Shown piece after piece: positions 1 through 7,533 of a stretch of DNA of 8,524 bases (its first letter is position 1; the number at the start of each line of letters is the position of its first letter). The stretch covers positions 1 through 8,524 of the forward strand of contig DJTQ01000275.1 of assembly GCA_002439285.1 (NCBI GenBank). The letters are read 5' to 3'. Both the position numbers and the translations under genes were made by a program. Origin of the DNA: Paenibacillaceae bacterium UBA6304. GTDB lineage: Bacteria > Bacillota > Bacilli > Paenibacillales > Paenibacillaceae. The notes under the pieces were generated by a model. It did not search any database. It was given only the letters and a program-made list of their open reading frames with translations, and was not told the DNA's origin.

Positions 1-930
1 ATAACGCCGCACAACAGCATTGAGTCGCGAAACAAATCGCTTGTGCTTTTAGCGCTGATTCTGCTGGTGATTAACGGAACTATTTTCTTTGTGAGCTCAT
101 TCATCATTTCGCGGAGTATTATTAATCCGATACATAAGCTTCTGCGTTCCATGAACAAAGCCCCAAGCGGCAACTTTATGAAAGTCAATGTGGAACTGAA
201 CAGTTATGAATTTGAACAGCTCTATATCGGTTACAATCAGATGATTGAACAAATTGATCAGCTGTTGAAGCGCGTTATTGAAGAGCAGAAGACGATTCGC
301 AAGGCGGAGTTGAGTACACTGCAATCCCAGATCAAACCGCACTTTTTATATAATACGTTGGACTCGATTACTTCCTTGGCCATGTCCGGGTTAAACGATC
401 AGGTATGTTATCTGATTGAAGCATTGGGAAGTTATTATAGGATGAGTGTTAGCAAAGGACAAGATGTAATCACGGTCGGTGAAGAAATTGAGATGGTTCG
501 CAATTATTTAAAAATCCAGAATGTCCGTTACCAGGATGTCTTTGAGGCTCAGTTCGAGGTGGACGAAGACTGTCTACAGTCTCCGATTCCAAAGCTGGTG
601 TTGCAGCCATTGGTTGAAAATTGTCTTTATCATGGCATTCGACCCAAAGGAATGAAAGGGACGATCCGGATCAGTGCAAGGACCGCTGAAGGTGCAGTGA
701 AAATATCTATATCTGATGACGGTGTGGGCATGTCGGAAGAAGAGATTGCGCAAATTCTATACACGGAAAGAAAAGGTCAAATCAAGAGCTTTGGACTGTG
801 GGGAACCATGGAGCGCTTGCGTATTTTTTATGGAGATAAAGACTGTGTAACCATGGAGAGCGAACCGGGAAAGGGAACGATTATAACGTTAGTCATACCG
901 AATGGAGTAGATGCATCATGGGAAAATTGA
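1..930 (+). CDS. Sensor histidine kinase, YesM family (5' end missing)
   Basis: Membrane sensor kinase of a two-component pair that autophosphorylates and passes phosphate to the regulator encoded next. The frame is open from base 1, so the start and most of the extracellular sensor lie outside the window; the GTG at 43 is probably internal. Visible in order, counting from that GTG: a membrane segment (about 2-24), a HAMP-like linker (about 25-80), the His_kinase domain with phospho-acceptor His100 in IKPHFLYNTLDSI, and an ATPase domain with N-box LQPLVENCLYHGI (188-200) and G-box DDGVGM (225-230). The second glycine motif reads FGLWGTMERL (250-259), with Gly where the family usually has Asn. 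The stop codon lies inside the next gene, which suggests translational coupling. Family is secure; the ligand is unknown, though context suggests a plant-type oligosaccharide. Confidence 0.93.
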   Translation: MTPHNSIESRNKSLVLLALILLVINGTIFFVSSFIISRSIINPIHKLLRSMNKAPSGNFMKVNVELNSYEFEQLYIGYNQMIEQIDQLLKRVIEEQKTIRKAELSTLQSQIKPHFLYNTLDSITSLAMSGLNDQVCYLIEALGSYYRMSVSKGQDVITVGEEIEMVRNYLKIQNVRYQDVFEAQFEVDEDCLQSPIPKLVLQPLVENCLYHGIRPKGMKGTIRISARTAEGAVKISISDDGVGMSEEEIAQILYTERKGQIKSFGLWGTMERLRIFYGDKDCVTMESEPGKGTIITLVIPNGVDASWEN

Positions 931-2498
931 AGGTTCTGATTGTGGACGATGAACATCTGATCCGGAATCTGATTAGAATGCGCATTGACTGGGAAAGCCA
1001 AGGTCTGATGATCGTAGGCGAAGCTTCCAATGCACACGAAGCAATGGAGAAGGTGGATGAACTTAGGCCGGATATCATTTTCACGGATATTTACATGCCG
1101 TACATCAACGGGATTGAGTTTAGCGGCAAGGTATTAGAGAAATACCCGGATATTAAAATTGTGGTCGTTACCGGCCACGATGAATTTGAATATGCCCAAC
1201 AAAGTATCAAAATTGGGATCTTTGATTTCATTCTAAAACCGATTCATGCCTCCGATCTGCTCCATGTGACCGACAAGCTAAAACATAAGATTGATGAGGA
1301 ACGTACGCGGAATAAGGAACTGGAGAAGTTAAAGAAAGATCTGGAGCGGAATTTCCCGTATCTTAGGGAGAAATTTCTGGTTCAATGGTTAAAGGGCACT
1401 CTATCAAAAGACGAAATCCATGAAAAAGCGGAATATTTTAAACTGCCTGTATTTCTCAGCGGCGCTGCGTATCAAATTGCCGTTATAGAAGTTTCCCCGA
1501 TATCCGAGAAGCAGACAGAGGAACAGTTGATTTTATTAGGGATGGAATGTAGAGCCAAGACGGCTGCATTTTTACAGAATGATCCCCAAGTGCTTGTTAT
1601 ACCGGACACCCAAAATCAAATAGTGATCATTTCGTTTAACCAAGATAAGAATCTTGTCACCGATTGTGAATCACTTCAAACCTATTTGATCGATGCCTAC
1701 AAATGCTTGGTAAGTATCGGGATCGGGCGCAAACGAGAAAAAATACAAGAAGCACACCTGGGATATCAGGAAGCCTGTCGTGCGATTCATTACAAAGCTT
1801 TCGTCGGTCATAATCAGGTGGTTTGCTTCGAAGATATCGTGGACAACAGGGAAGAGCATTATCGATCCGACCCGGAGCTTCTTCAGCAATTGCATTTCTG
1901 CATTAGTGTCGGTTCGTCCGAGCGTGCGATGCAGATTCTGACGCAAATTTTTGACGTCTCGTTCTCCAGTGTGTCACAGTTCCGGATGGCGGCGATGGAT
2001 GTAATTAATGAATGCCAGCGCGCGGCGATGGAGCAGCACATGGAGGAGGAGCAGATGCCGAATACAGAGACGATGGTCTCGATTCTCACGGCAGACAATC
2101 TTCCGGATTTGATGAACACATTGGAAAGTTATGTCCTTCATATGACGAGAACCATTCAATCGATAAATCAAGCTAGAGAAGGCAACCTGATTAGTCAGGT
2201 GAAAGAGTATTTGGAGAATCATCTGAGCGATCCCCAGGTCGGGCTGGCAAGCACCGCTGCGGCATTCTATATCAGCCCAGGCCATTTGCGACGGCTTATG
2301 AAGAAGGAAACGGGGCAGACCTTTGTAGAGTATCTTACGAATCTTCGCATGAAAAAAGCTGAAAACCTGCTGAAAACAACCGGTTTAAAAGGCTATGAGA
2401 TTGGTATGCAGGTTGGAATCGTGGATCCGCACTATTTCAGCGTTCTTTTCAAGAAAGCGACCGGTAGGTCTATGAATGAGTATCGAAGCGGGAAATGA
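918..2498 (+). CDS. Response regulator, YesN type (receiver + AraC DNA-binding domain)
   Basis: Cytoplasmic transcription factor of 526 aa, the partner of the upstream kinase. The N-terminal receiver (about 3-120) shows the acidic pair D10-D11, phospho-acceptor D57 in IIFTDIYMP, the conserved T85 in VVVTGHDEF and K107 in ILKPI. A charged helical linker (about 120-155) leads into a long poorly conserved middle region typical of YesN proteins (about 155-415). The C-terminal 100 residues form an AraC/XylS double helix-turn-helix: HLRRLMKKETGQTFVEYL (456-473) and a second unit ending DPHYFSVLFKKATGRSMNEY. The start ATG at 918 overlaps the kinase end by 13 bases and has a GGAG about 11 bases upstream. 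By position it most likely activates the transporter and enzyme genes downstream; no binding site could be identified with confidence. Confidence 0.94.
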   Translation: MGKLKVLIVDDEHLIRNLIRMRIDWESQGLMIVGEASNAHEAMEKVDELRPDIIFTDIYMPYINGIEFSGKVLEKYPDIKIVVVTGHDEFEYAQQSIKIGIFDFILKPIHASDLLHVTDKLKHKIDEERTRNKELEKLKKDLERNFPYLREKFLVQWLKGTLSKDEIHEKAEYFKLPVFLSGAAYQIAVIEVSPISEKQTEEQLILLGMECRAKTAAFLQNDPQVLVIPDTQNQIVIISFNQDKNLVTDCESLQTYLIDAYKCLVSIGIGRKREKIQEAHLGYQEACRAIHYKAFVGHNQVVCFEDIVDNREEHYRSDPELLQQLHFCISVGSSERAMQILTQIFDVSFSSVSQFRMAAMDVINECQRAAMEQHMEEEQMPNTETMVSILTADNLPDLMNTLESYVLHMTRTIQSINQAREGNLISQVKEYLENHLSDPQVGLASTAAAFYISPGHLRRLMKKETGQTFVEYLTNLRMKKAENLLKTTGLKGYEIGMQVGIVDPHYFSVLFKKATGRSMNEYRSGK

Positions 2499-2603
2499 TG
2501 AATAAAGAGATGTTCGGATTTTACAAGACAATGTGCATATTTTGAATGGAGTTATCAGGGGTACTTCCCTAAAATGACTACTAGAAGCAGCAAATTCACA
2601 ATC

Positions 2604-2610
2604 AGGGAGG
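2604..2610 (+). promoter_or_regulatory. Ribosome binding site fixing the lipoprotein start at 2619
   Basis: AGGGAGG lies 8 bases before ATG 2619. The in-frame ATG at 2574 has no comparable site and would put 15 polar or charged residues (MTTRSSKFTIREVKE) in front of an otherwise perfect lipoprotein signal peptide. This decides the start at 2619. Confidence 0.85.
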
Positions 2611-2618
2611 TCAAAGAG

Positions 2619-3938
2619 ATGAAAGCGTTATTAAAAAAATCAATGAGCATTATTCTGGCCGTAGGGCTTGCAGGCAGCCTGGCCGCATGCTCCTCCGATT
2701 CATCCGGGGGGAAAACGACGACGAAAGATGGAAGCGGTTCCGTGAAGTTGACGCTGTGGGATCAGTCGGTTGGCAATACGGACCCATCGGCTAAATTATT
2801 GCCGCAAATTATCGAGAAATGGAACAGTGAGCATCCAGACATCCAAATTGAGCGGACAGGAACGACTGGCGAACAATATAAAACCAAAATTAAGACCTCA
2901 CTTGCCGCAAGCGAAGCGCCCGACATTTTTTATGGCATGGGCGGAGGCAGCTTTATGCAACCATATATCGAATCCGGGAATGTCCTTGAAATCACCAGCT
3001 ATTTAACGGACGATGTGAAGTCGAGAATGGCTCCGGGGATGTCGGAAGCTATTGAAGTCGACGGCAAAATTTACACACTGCCCGTCTACACTCATATTGC
3101 GAATTTGTTTGTGAATACCGAACTGTTTGATAAAGCGGGAGCCAAAATCCCAACGACCTATACGGAAATGCTCGATGCTGTAGAGAAACTGAATGCAGCG
3201 GGAATTACTCCGGCTCTCATCGGAGAGAAAGACCGGTGGCCCGGCATGTACTGGTACGACATGATTGCGATGCGCCAGGCAGGAAATGACGCAGTCACCG
3301 AGGCGTTTAAGGACCCTTCCAAATGGGATTCGCCCGAATTTGTTGCTGCAGCTGCCAAAATGCAAGAGTTGGCGAAGGCAGGCGCCTTCAACAAAAGTAT
3401 GTTTAGCATGAGCTATGATGAAATGCTGGGCGCGTTTAATGCAGGCAATGGAGCCATGATGTTCCAGGCCAACTGGGTTAATGCCGGTATCGAAGATCCG
3501 TCCTCTGCAGTTAAAGGCAAAGTCAAAGTAATCCCATTCCCGGTCTTTGAAGACGGTAAAGGGAAGAACACCGAAATCTTCGGCGGAGCAGTTGATGGTT
3601 TCTATGTCAGTAACACTACAGAGCATCCAAAAGAAGCTGTTGAATTTCTTATGTACCTAAGTGAGCAACTCGGCACCCAAGGCTATCTCGCAGGAGCAGG
3701 GCTTCCAAGCTGGAACATTGACGGGCTTGATACTTCAGGTCTTTCCACACTCGACCAGTCAGCAGCAGATATTATGAAAACAGCTACCTCGTTTATTGCT
3801 TGGTGGGACAATATTCTCCCGGCCGATTCTGCGGAAACACACAAAAATTTAATTGCGCAACTTTTGGCAGACGATATCACTCCTGAGGAATTCTGTAAAC
3901 AGATGGCACAGCTTAAACCGACGGAGCTAAGTCTCTGA
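2619..3938 (+). CDS. ABC transporter sugar-binding lipoprotein (CUT1 family)
   Basis: Extracellular solute-binding protein of 439 aa from the preferred start. The N-terminus has basic residues (MKALLKKS), a hydrophobic stretch and the lipobox LAAC with the lipidated Cys24, followed by a Ser/Gly/Thr-rich tether. The rest fits SBP_bac_1/SBP_bac_8 proteins: an N-lobe beginning VKLTLWDQS, a PDIFYGMGGG segment, a MFQANWVNAGI segment and a C-terminal DITPEEFCKQMAQL typical of CUT1 binding proteins. It would capture an oligosaccharide and hand it to the two permeases downstream. The neighbouring arabinofuranosidase points to an arabinose-containing oligosaccharide, but specificity cannot be read from sequence. 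The 120-base gap before it (2499-2618) may hold its promoter, though only weak boxes are visible (for example TTCGGA 2513-2518 with CATATT 2536-2541). A strong stem-loop follows the stop. Confidence 0.93.
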   Translation: MKALLKKSMSIILAVGLAGSLAACSSDSSGGKTTTKDGSGSVKLTLWDQSVGNTDPSAKLLPQIIEKWNSEHPDIQIERTGTTGEQYKTKIKTSLAASEAPDIFYGMGGGSFMQPYIESGNVLEITSYLTDDVKSRMAPGMSEAIEVDGKIYTLPVYTHIANLFVNTELFDKAGAKIPTTYTEMLDAVEKLNAAGITPALIGEKDRWPGMYWYDMIAMRQAGNDAVTEAFKDPSKWDSPEFVAAAAKMQELAKAGAFNKSMFSMSYDEMLGAFNAGNGAMMFQANWVNAGIEDPSSAVKGKVKVIPFPVFEDGKGKNTEIFGGAVDGFYVSNTTEHPKEAVEFLMYLSEQLGTQGYLAGAGLPSWNIDGLDTSGLSTLDQSAADIMKTATSFIAWWDNILPADSAETHKNLIAQLLADDITPEEFCKQMAQLKPTELSL

Positions 3939-3958
3939 TCCGTGAATAAACCCAAACG

Positions 3959-3992
3959 AGATGTGGTCAGGGACTATTCCCTGACCACATCT
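3959..3992 (+). promoter_or_regulatory. Intercistronic stem-loop between binding protein and permease genes
   Basis: GATGTGGTCAGGGA (3960-3973) is a perfect inverted repeat of TCCCTGACCACATC (3978-3991) with the four-base loop CTAT; A3959-T3992 adds a fifteenth pair. Only TTT follows before the ribosome binding site of the next gene, so it would be a leaky terminator at best. Stem-loops in this position in sugar transporter operons are known to stabilise the upstream message or reduce read-through, giving more binding protein than permease. That role here is inference. Confidence 0.8.
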
Positions 3993-4009
3993 TTGAGAGG
4001 AGAACCATA

Positions 4010-4879
4010 ATGAATTCTGTATTTTCCAACAAGAAGGCCATTGCTATATTTGTCCTGCCTACCCTCCTCATCTTTTGTACAATTGTATTAGTTCCGATCT
4101 TTGTCTCAAGTTATTATAGTTTATTAGATTGGAATGGCGTCGGTAAAGGTGCGTTTATTGGATTGGATAATTATAAAGAGATGTTCACAGATACACGGGC
4201 ATTAAACTCCATAAAAAATTCCATGCTGTTTGCGGCAGCGTCTATTTTCATTCAATTGCCTCTATCTCTTGTGCTTGCCCTTATACTGGCATCCACAATC
4301 AAAGGTGAAGGGTTTTACCGTACGGTTTATTTTATTCCGGTACTGATTTCAACCGTCGTAATCGCCCAATTGTGGTCTAAAATCTATAATGCGGATTATG
4401 GCCTATTGAACTGGTTGCTCGAGAGTATAGGTCTTTCGAATCTGGCCCAAGACTGGCTCGGGCAAAAGGATACGGCACTTGTTGCTTCCTTTATTCCAAC
4501 GCTTTGGCAGTATGTCGGTTACCATATGTTGCTGATGTATGCCGGTGCCAAATCGATTTCGCAGGATATTTTCGAAGCGGCTAAAATTGACGGAGCTTCC
4601 CGTATACGGACGGCATTCTCCATTACAATTCCGTTAATGCGGCCGATCCTTAAAGTATGTCTTGTCTTTTCAGTAATCGGTGCATTTAAAGTATTCGATC
4701 TGATTTATGTATTGACGGGCGGCGGTCCTTTATTCACCACTGAAGTGCCGAGCACGTTAATGTATACAACCATTTTTGATACTTACAGATATGGCTATGG
4801 TAGTGCGATATCCGTCTTTATTATACTGGAGTGCTTGGTATTCACAGTAATCATTAATAAGTTCTTCAAAACTGAATAG
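4010..4879 (+). CDS. Sugar ABC transporter permease, MalF/UgpA/LacF type
   Basis: Inner-membrane subunit of 289 aa, usual length for the shorter Gram-positive MalF-like permeases. Six hydrophobic segments are visible at roughly 10-32, 70-95, 105-125, 157-180, 213-233 and 265-285. The cytoplasmic EAA loop that docks the ATPase is clear: FEAAKIDGASRIRTAFSI (188-205) followed by IPLMRP. GGGPLF (237-242) is another feature of this half of CUT1 transporters. AGGAG at 3998-4002 sits 7 bases before the ATG. The gene follows the stem-loop behind the binding-protein gene and precedes the second permease by 11 bases, so the two would form the heterodimeric channel. Confidence 0.94.
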   Translation: MNSVFSNKKAIAIFVLPTLLIFCTIVLVPIFVSSYYSLLDWNGVGKGAFIGLDNYKEMFTDTRALNSIKNSMLFAAASIFIQLPLSLVLALILASTIKGEGFYRTVYFIPVLISTVVIAQLWSKIYNADYGLLNWLLESIGLSNLAQDWLGQKDTALVASFIPTLWQYVGYHMLLMYAGAKSISQDIFEAAKIDGASRIRTAFSITIPLMRPILKVCLVFSVIGAFKVFDLIYVLTGGGPLFTTEVPSTLMYTTIFDTYRYGYGSAISVFIILECLVFTVIINKFFKTE

Positions 4880-4890
4880 GGGGGAGTAAA

Positions 4891-5748
4891 GTGAGTACTG
4901 CAAAAGGGCTGTTGCAAAAAAGGCCAAACTACATTGGGAAGATACTGCTGCAAGGGTTTTTAATCATTGTAACGATCATACAGATTTACCCCCTCATCTG
5001 GTTGGCATTCTTCTCACTGAAAGATAATAGTGAAATATTCAGCGGCGATGTTGTGGGACTTCCTAAGAAATTTCTCTGGAGCAACTATGCCAAGGCCTTA
5101 TCGGATGGGCATGTATTAACTTATTTTTCTAACAGCGTCTTGGTGACTGCTGCCACCATTCTCCTTGTTTTAATCTTGGCCTCCATGACGGGGTATGCCA
5201 TCTCCAGGATGAATTGGAAACTTAGTAACTTAACGATGACGCTGATCCTTCTCGGGATGATGGTCCCGATTCATGCGGCTCTGTTGCCGTTGTTTATGGT
5301 CCTGAAGAACTTGCATTTGCTGAACACCTATTGGTCCTTGATTATTCCGTATGTCGCCTTTGGTATCCCACTGGCGGTGTTCATCCTCAGTAGCTTCTTT
5401 AAGGGAGTACCCCGCGAACTGGAAGAATCGGCGGTCATGGATGGGTGTGGTATTTATAGAACATTCTTTTCAATTATGTTGCCGCTCGTTAGTCCAGCCA
5501 TAGCGACGGTAGCGATATTTACATTCCTGTCTTGTTGGAACGAGCTGATGTTTGCGACGACCTTTATAAATAATGAATCCTATCAGACCTTAACGGTGGG
5601 GATGATGTCGATGGTCGGCACCTACATTACGCAATGGGGGATTATTGGAGCGGGGCTCATGATTGCTACCATCCCAACGATTATTATTTATTTACTGCTC
5701 AACAAACAGGTGCAGAAGAGTATGATCGCAGGCGCGGTCAAAGGATAA
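4891..5748 (+). CDS. Sugar ABC transporter permease, MalG/UgpE type
   Basis: Second channel subunit of 285 aa starting at GTG. It follows the first permease by 11 bases, with a purine-rich GGGGGGAG at 4879-4886 directly upstream, overlapping that gene's stop codon. Hydrophobic segments lie at about 17-42, 83-104, 115-137, 147-170, 200-220 and 250-270. The EAA loop is a variant, EESAVMDGCGIYRTFFSI (178-195) followed by MLPLVSP; Ser replaces the first Ala, which is common in MalG-type proteins. A GYAISR motif (101-106) is also typical. No ATP-binding subunit is encoded in the window, as usual for CUT1 operons in Bacillales, where one shared MsmX/UgpC-like ATPase serves several transporters; that it does so here is inference. 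Confidence 0.94.
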   Translation: MSTAKGLLQKRPNYIGKILLQGFLIIVTIIQIYPLIWLAFFSLKDNSEIFSGDVVGLPKKFLWSNYAKALSDGHVLTYFSNSVLVTAATILLVLILASMTGYAISRMNWKLSNLTMTLILLGMMVPIHAALLPLFMVLKNLHLLNTYWSLIIPYVAFGIPLAVFILSSFFKGVPRELEESAVMDGCGIYRTFFSIMLPLVSPAIATVAIFTFLSCWNELMFATTFINNESYQTLTVGMMSMVGTYITQWGIIGAGLMIATIPTIIIYLLLNKQVQKSMIAGAVKG

Positions 5749-5807
5749 GGGCCGAAGAGAAGCTAGATAAGATGAATTAAAGAATAGGATGCAGGCAAGG
5801 GAGTAAA

Positions 5808-5837
5808 GTGATTCCGAAAAAGTTGAAAGCTTTCTGA
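5808..5837 (+). other. Possible nine-codon leader ORF (MIPKKLKAF)
   Basis: AAGGGAG (5797-5803) precedes GTG 5808 by four bases, and the string GGGAGTAAAGTG is identical to the start context of the second permease. The frame runs nine codons to TGA at 5835-5837 and ends inside the first hairpin of this gap. It could be a leader peptide whose translation affects folding, or a chance ORF. No homologue is recognisable. Confidence 0.2.
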
Positions 5838-5855
5838 AAGAAAGCTACATCGGAA
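5812..5855 (+). promoter_or_regulatory. Two-part hairpin in the leader before the arabinofuranosidase gene
   Basis: Outer arms TTCCGA (5812-5817) and TCGGAA (5850-5855) enclose an inner perfect stem, AGCTTTCT (5828-5835) with AGAAAGCT (5839-5846), loop GAA. There is an asymmetric internal loop of 10 and 3 bases. No T-run follows, so it is not an intrinsic terminator. Function unknown. Confidence 0.45.
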
Positions 5856-5862
5856 GCATAGG

Positions 5863-5942
5863 CTGCGGTCGCCTTTGGTTCCAGATTTCTGCCGAATATG
5901 ATTCTATAAGATCATGAAATCTGGAGCCAACAGCGATTGTAG
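5863..5942 (+). promoter_or_regulatory. Long structured element upstream of the arabinofuranosidase gene
   Basis: An 80-base imperfect palindrome with nested stems. The base stem is CTGCGGTCGC (5863-5872) with GCGATTGTAG (5933-5942), 10 pairs including three G-U. After a symmetric 4x4 internal loop (CTTT/AACA) comes a 13-pair stem, GGTTCCAGATTTC (5877-5889) with GAAATCTGGAGCC (5916-5928), one G-U. The top is ATGAT/ATCAT (5898-5902/5911-5915) with an 8-base bulge on the left side. All four wobble pairs are G-U if transcribed on the + strand and would be A-C mismatches on the other, which favours a + strand RNA structure. It matches no riboswitch or T-box motif that I know. It could be a cis-regulatory leader, an mRNA processing or stability element, or a copy of a dispersed repeat. 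Confidence 0.5.
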
Positions 5943-6007
5943 GAACATTTTACGTACTTGCCCCACATCCGTTCAATAGTTCATTTTAATAGAAGGGAGA
6001 GATTTAG

Positions 6008-7495
6008 ATGAAAGCAACGATTACCATCAATACCGATCAGTCATCCGGTGCGATCAGTCGCCATATATATGGTCACTTTGCCGAGCATCTCGGACGCTGC
6101 ATCTACGAAGGCATCTGGATCGGCGAGGATTCACCGATTCCGAATACCCGCGGTATCCGAAACGATGTCCTGGAGGCGCTGCGCAACCTTAGCATCCCGG
6201 TGCTCCGCTGGCCGGGAGGTTGTTTTGCCGATGAGTATCACTGGAAGGACGGCGTCGGCCCGAAGGAGCAGCGCAAACGCATGGTTAATACAAACTGGGG
6301 CGGCGTAGTCGAAAACAACCACTTTGGCACACATGAGTTTTTTGACCTGTGTGAATTGCTGGATACCGAGCCGTATATCTGCGGGAATGTCGGCAGCGGT
6401 ACGGTTCAGGAGATGCAGGAATGGGTCGAGTACATGACCTTCGACGGCGAGTCGCCGATGGCAAACTGGCGTAAGGAGAACGGCCGGGAGAAGCCGTGGA
6501 AGCTGAAGTATTTCGGGGTTGGAAATGAGAATTGGGGTTGCGGTGGCAACATGCGGGCGGAGTATTACGCCGACGAATATCGCCGATTTCAGACATATGT
6601 TCGAAATTATGGCGAGAATCGTGTCTATAAGATTGCTGGCGGCGCTAACGTGGACGACTATCACTGGACGGAGACTCTGATGCGTGAAGCCGGCGGGCAT
6701 ATGGATGGTCTCAGCCTGCATAACTACACGGTGCCTGGAGGATTTGAGGTTAAACGTCAGGCGCTTGGTTTTGATGAAGCGGAATGGTTCGAGACGATGC
6801 AATTGGCGCTCTGCATGGAGGAACTCATTGTGCGACATTCGGCGATCATGGATCAGTATGATCCGAAGAAACGAGTTGGCCTCATTGTCGACGAGTGGGG
6901 CACCTGGTTCCAAGTGGAGCCGGGTACGAATCCGGGCTTCCTGTACCAGCAGAATTCATTGCGGGATGCTCTTGTTGCCGGTTTGCATTTCCACGTGTTC
7001 CATCGTCACTGTGACCGTGTCCACATGGCGAACATTGCACAGACAGTCAATGTGCTGCAGGCGATGATTCTAACAGAAGGCGAGAAGATGTTGCTGACGC
7101 CGACCTATCACGTGTTCGAGATGTTCAAGGTGCACCAGGATGCGGAAGCACTTGTGCTTCATCTTGAGACGGCCGATTATCAAGTGGGTGGGGAATCGAT
7201 TCCACAGGTGAGCGCATCGGCATCGAAGCGGTCGGACGGAACGATCGACATCAGTCTATGCAATATCGACCCGCACCGCCAGGCAGACATATCGCTGCGG
7301 TTACGCGGACTGGCAGGAGGTCCAATTGTCAGCGGCCGTGTGCTAACCCACGAAGATATGAATGCTCATAACTCCTTCGAGCAGCCGGAGACGGTAAAGC
7401 CGCAGATATTTGAAGGGGTAACGAAGCTAAACACCGAAGGATTATCGGCAACGCTGCCGCCGATGTCGGTGGTTGTTCTAACACTGCGCTCCTAG
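6008..7495 (+). CDS. abfA: Alpha-L-arabinofuranosidase, GH51, intracellular
   Basis: Retaining exo-enzyme (EC 3.2.1.55) that releases terminal arabinofuranosyl residues from arabinan- or arabinoxylan-derived oligosaccharides. Its 495 aa match the roughly 500-aa bacterial intracellular type. The N-terminal half shows [16 protein letters not shown] (22-37) and [13 protein letters not shown] (67-79). The catalytic acid/base is E174 in GVGNENWG and the nucleophile is E296 in VDEWGTW; both sit within two positions of the characterised Geobacillus stearothermophilus enzyme (E175, E294). [14 protein letters not shown] (342-355) and the C-terminal beta domain ending [11 protein letters not shown] are also family hallmarks. 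There is no signal peptide, so it acts on substrate brought in by the transporter just upstream. AAGGGAG lies 8 bases before the ATG; a weak promoter candidate (TTTACG 5949-5954, TTCAAT 5972-5977) is not convincing. The gene looks more GC-rich than the permease genes. Confidence 0.96.
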   Translation: MKATITINTDQSSGAISRHIYGHFAEHLGRCIYEGIWIGEDSPIPNTRGIRNDVLEALRNLSIPVLRWPGGCFADEYHWKDGVGPKEQRKRMVNTNWGGVVENNHFGTHEFFDLCELLDTEPYICGNVGSGTVQEMQEWVEYMTFDGESPMANWRKENGREKPWKLKYFGVGNENWGCGGNMRAEYYADEYRRFQTYVRNYGENRVYKIAGGANVDDYHWTETLMREAGGHMDGLSLHNYTVPGGFEVKRQALGFDEAEWFETMQLALCMEELIVRHSAIMDQYDPKKRVGLIVDEWGTWFQVEPGTNPGFLYQQNSLRDALVAGLHFHVFHRHCDRVHMANIAQTVNVLQAMILTEGEKMLLTPTYHVFEMFKVHQDAEALVLHLETADYQVGGESIPQVSASASKRSDGTIDISLCNIDPHRQADISLRLRGLAGGPIVSGRVLTHEDMNAHNSFEQPETVKPQIFEGVTKLNTEGLSATLPPMSVVVLTLRS

Positions 7496-7533
7496 AATAT
7501 GGATTATACTTTATGAATCGGAGGCGTATCTGA

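Noticed and set aside
2574..2618. Upstream ATG as the lipoprotein start
   Set aside because: No ribosome site precedes it and it would bury the signal peptide behind 15 polar residues; ATG 2619 has AGGGAGG at ideal spacing.
3003..3626. Long open frame on the - strand across the binding-protein gene
   Set aside because: It lies wholly antisense to a clear lipoprotein gene, encodes no recognisable family and has a Cys/His/Arg-rich composition typical of a shadow frame.
5824..5837. Catabolite-repression (cre)-like site TGAAAGCTTTCTGA
   Set aside because: The central CG and the final CA of the cre consensus are missing, and the symmetry is explained by the hairpin.
5863..5942. T-box, known riboswitch or intrinsic terminator
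   Set aside because: No T-box consensus, no known aptamer core that I can recognise, and no T-run after the stem.
6131..6913. 260-codon open frame on the - strand inside the GH51 gene
   Set aside because: It lies antisense to a gene with intact catalytic motifs and resembles no known family.
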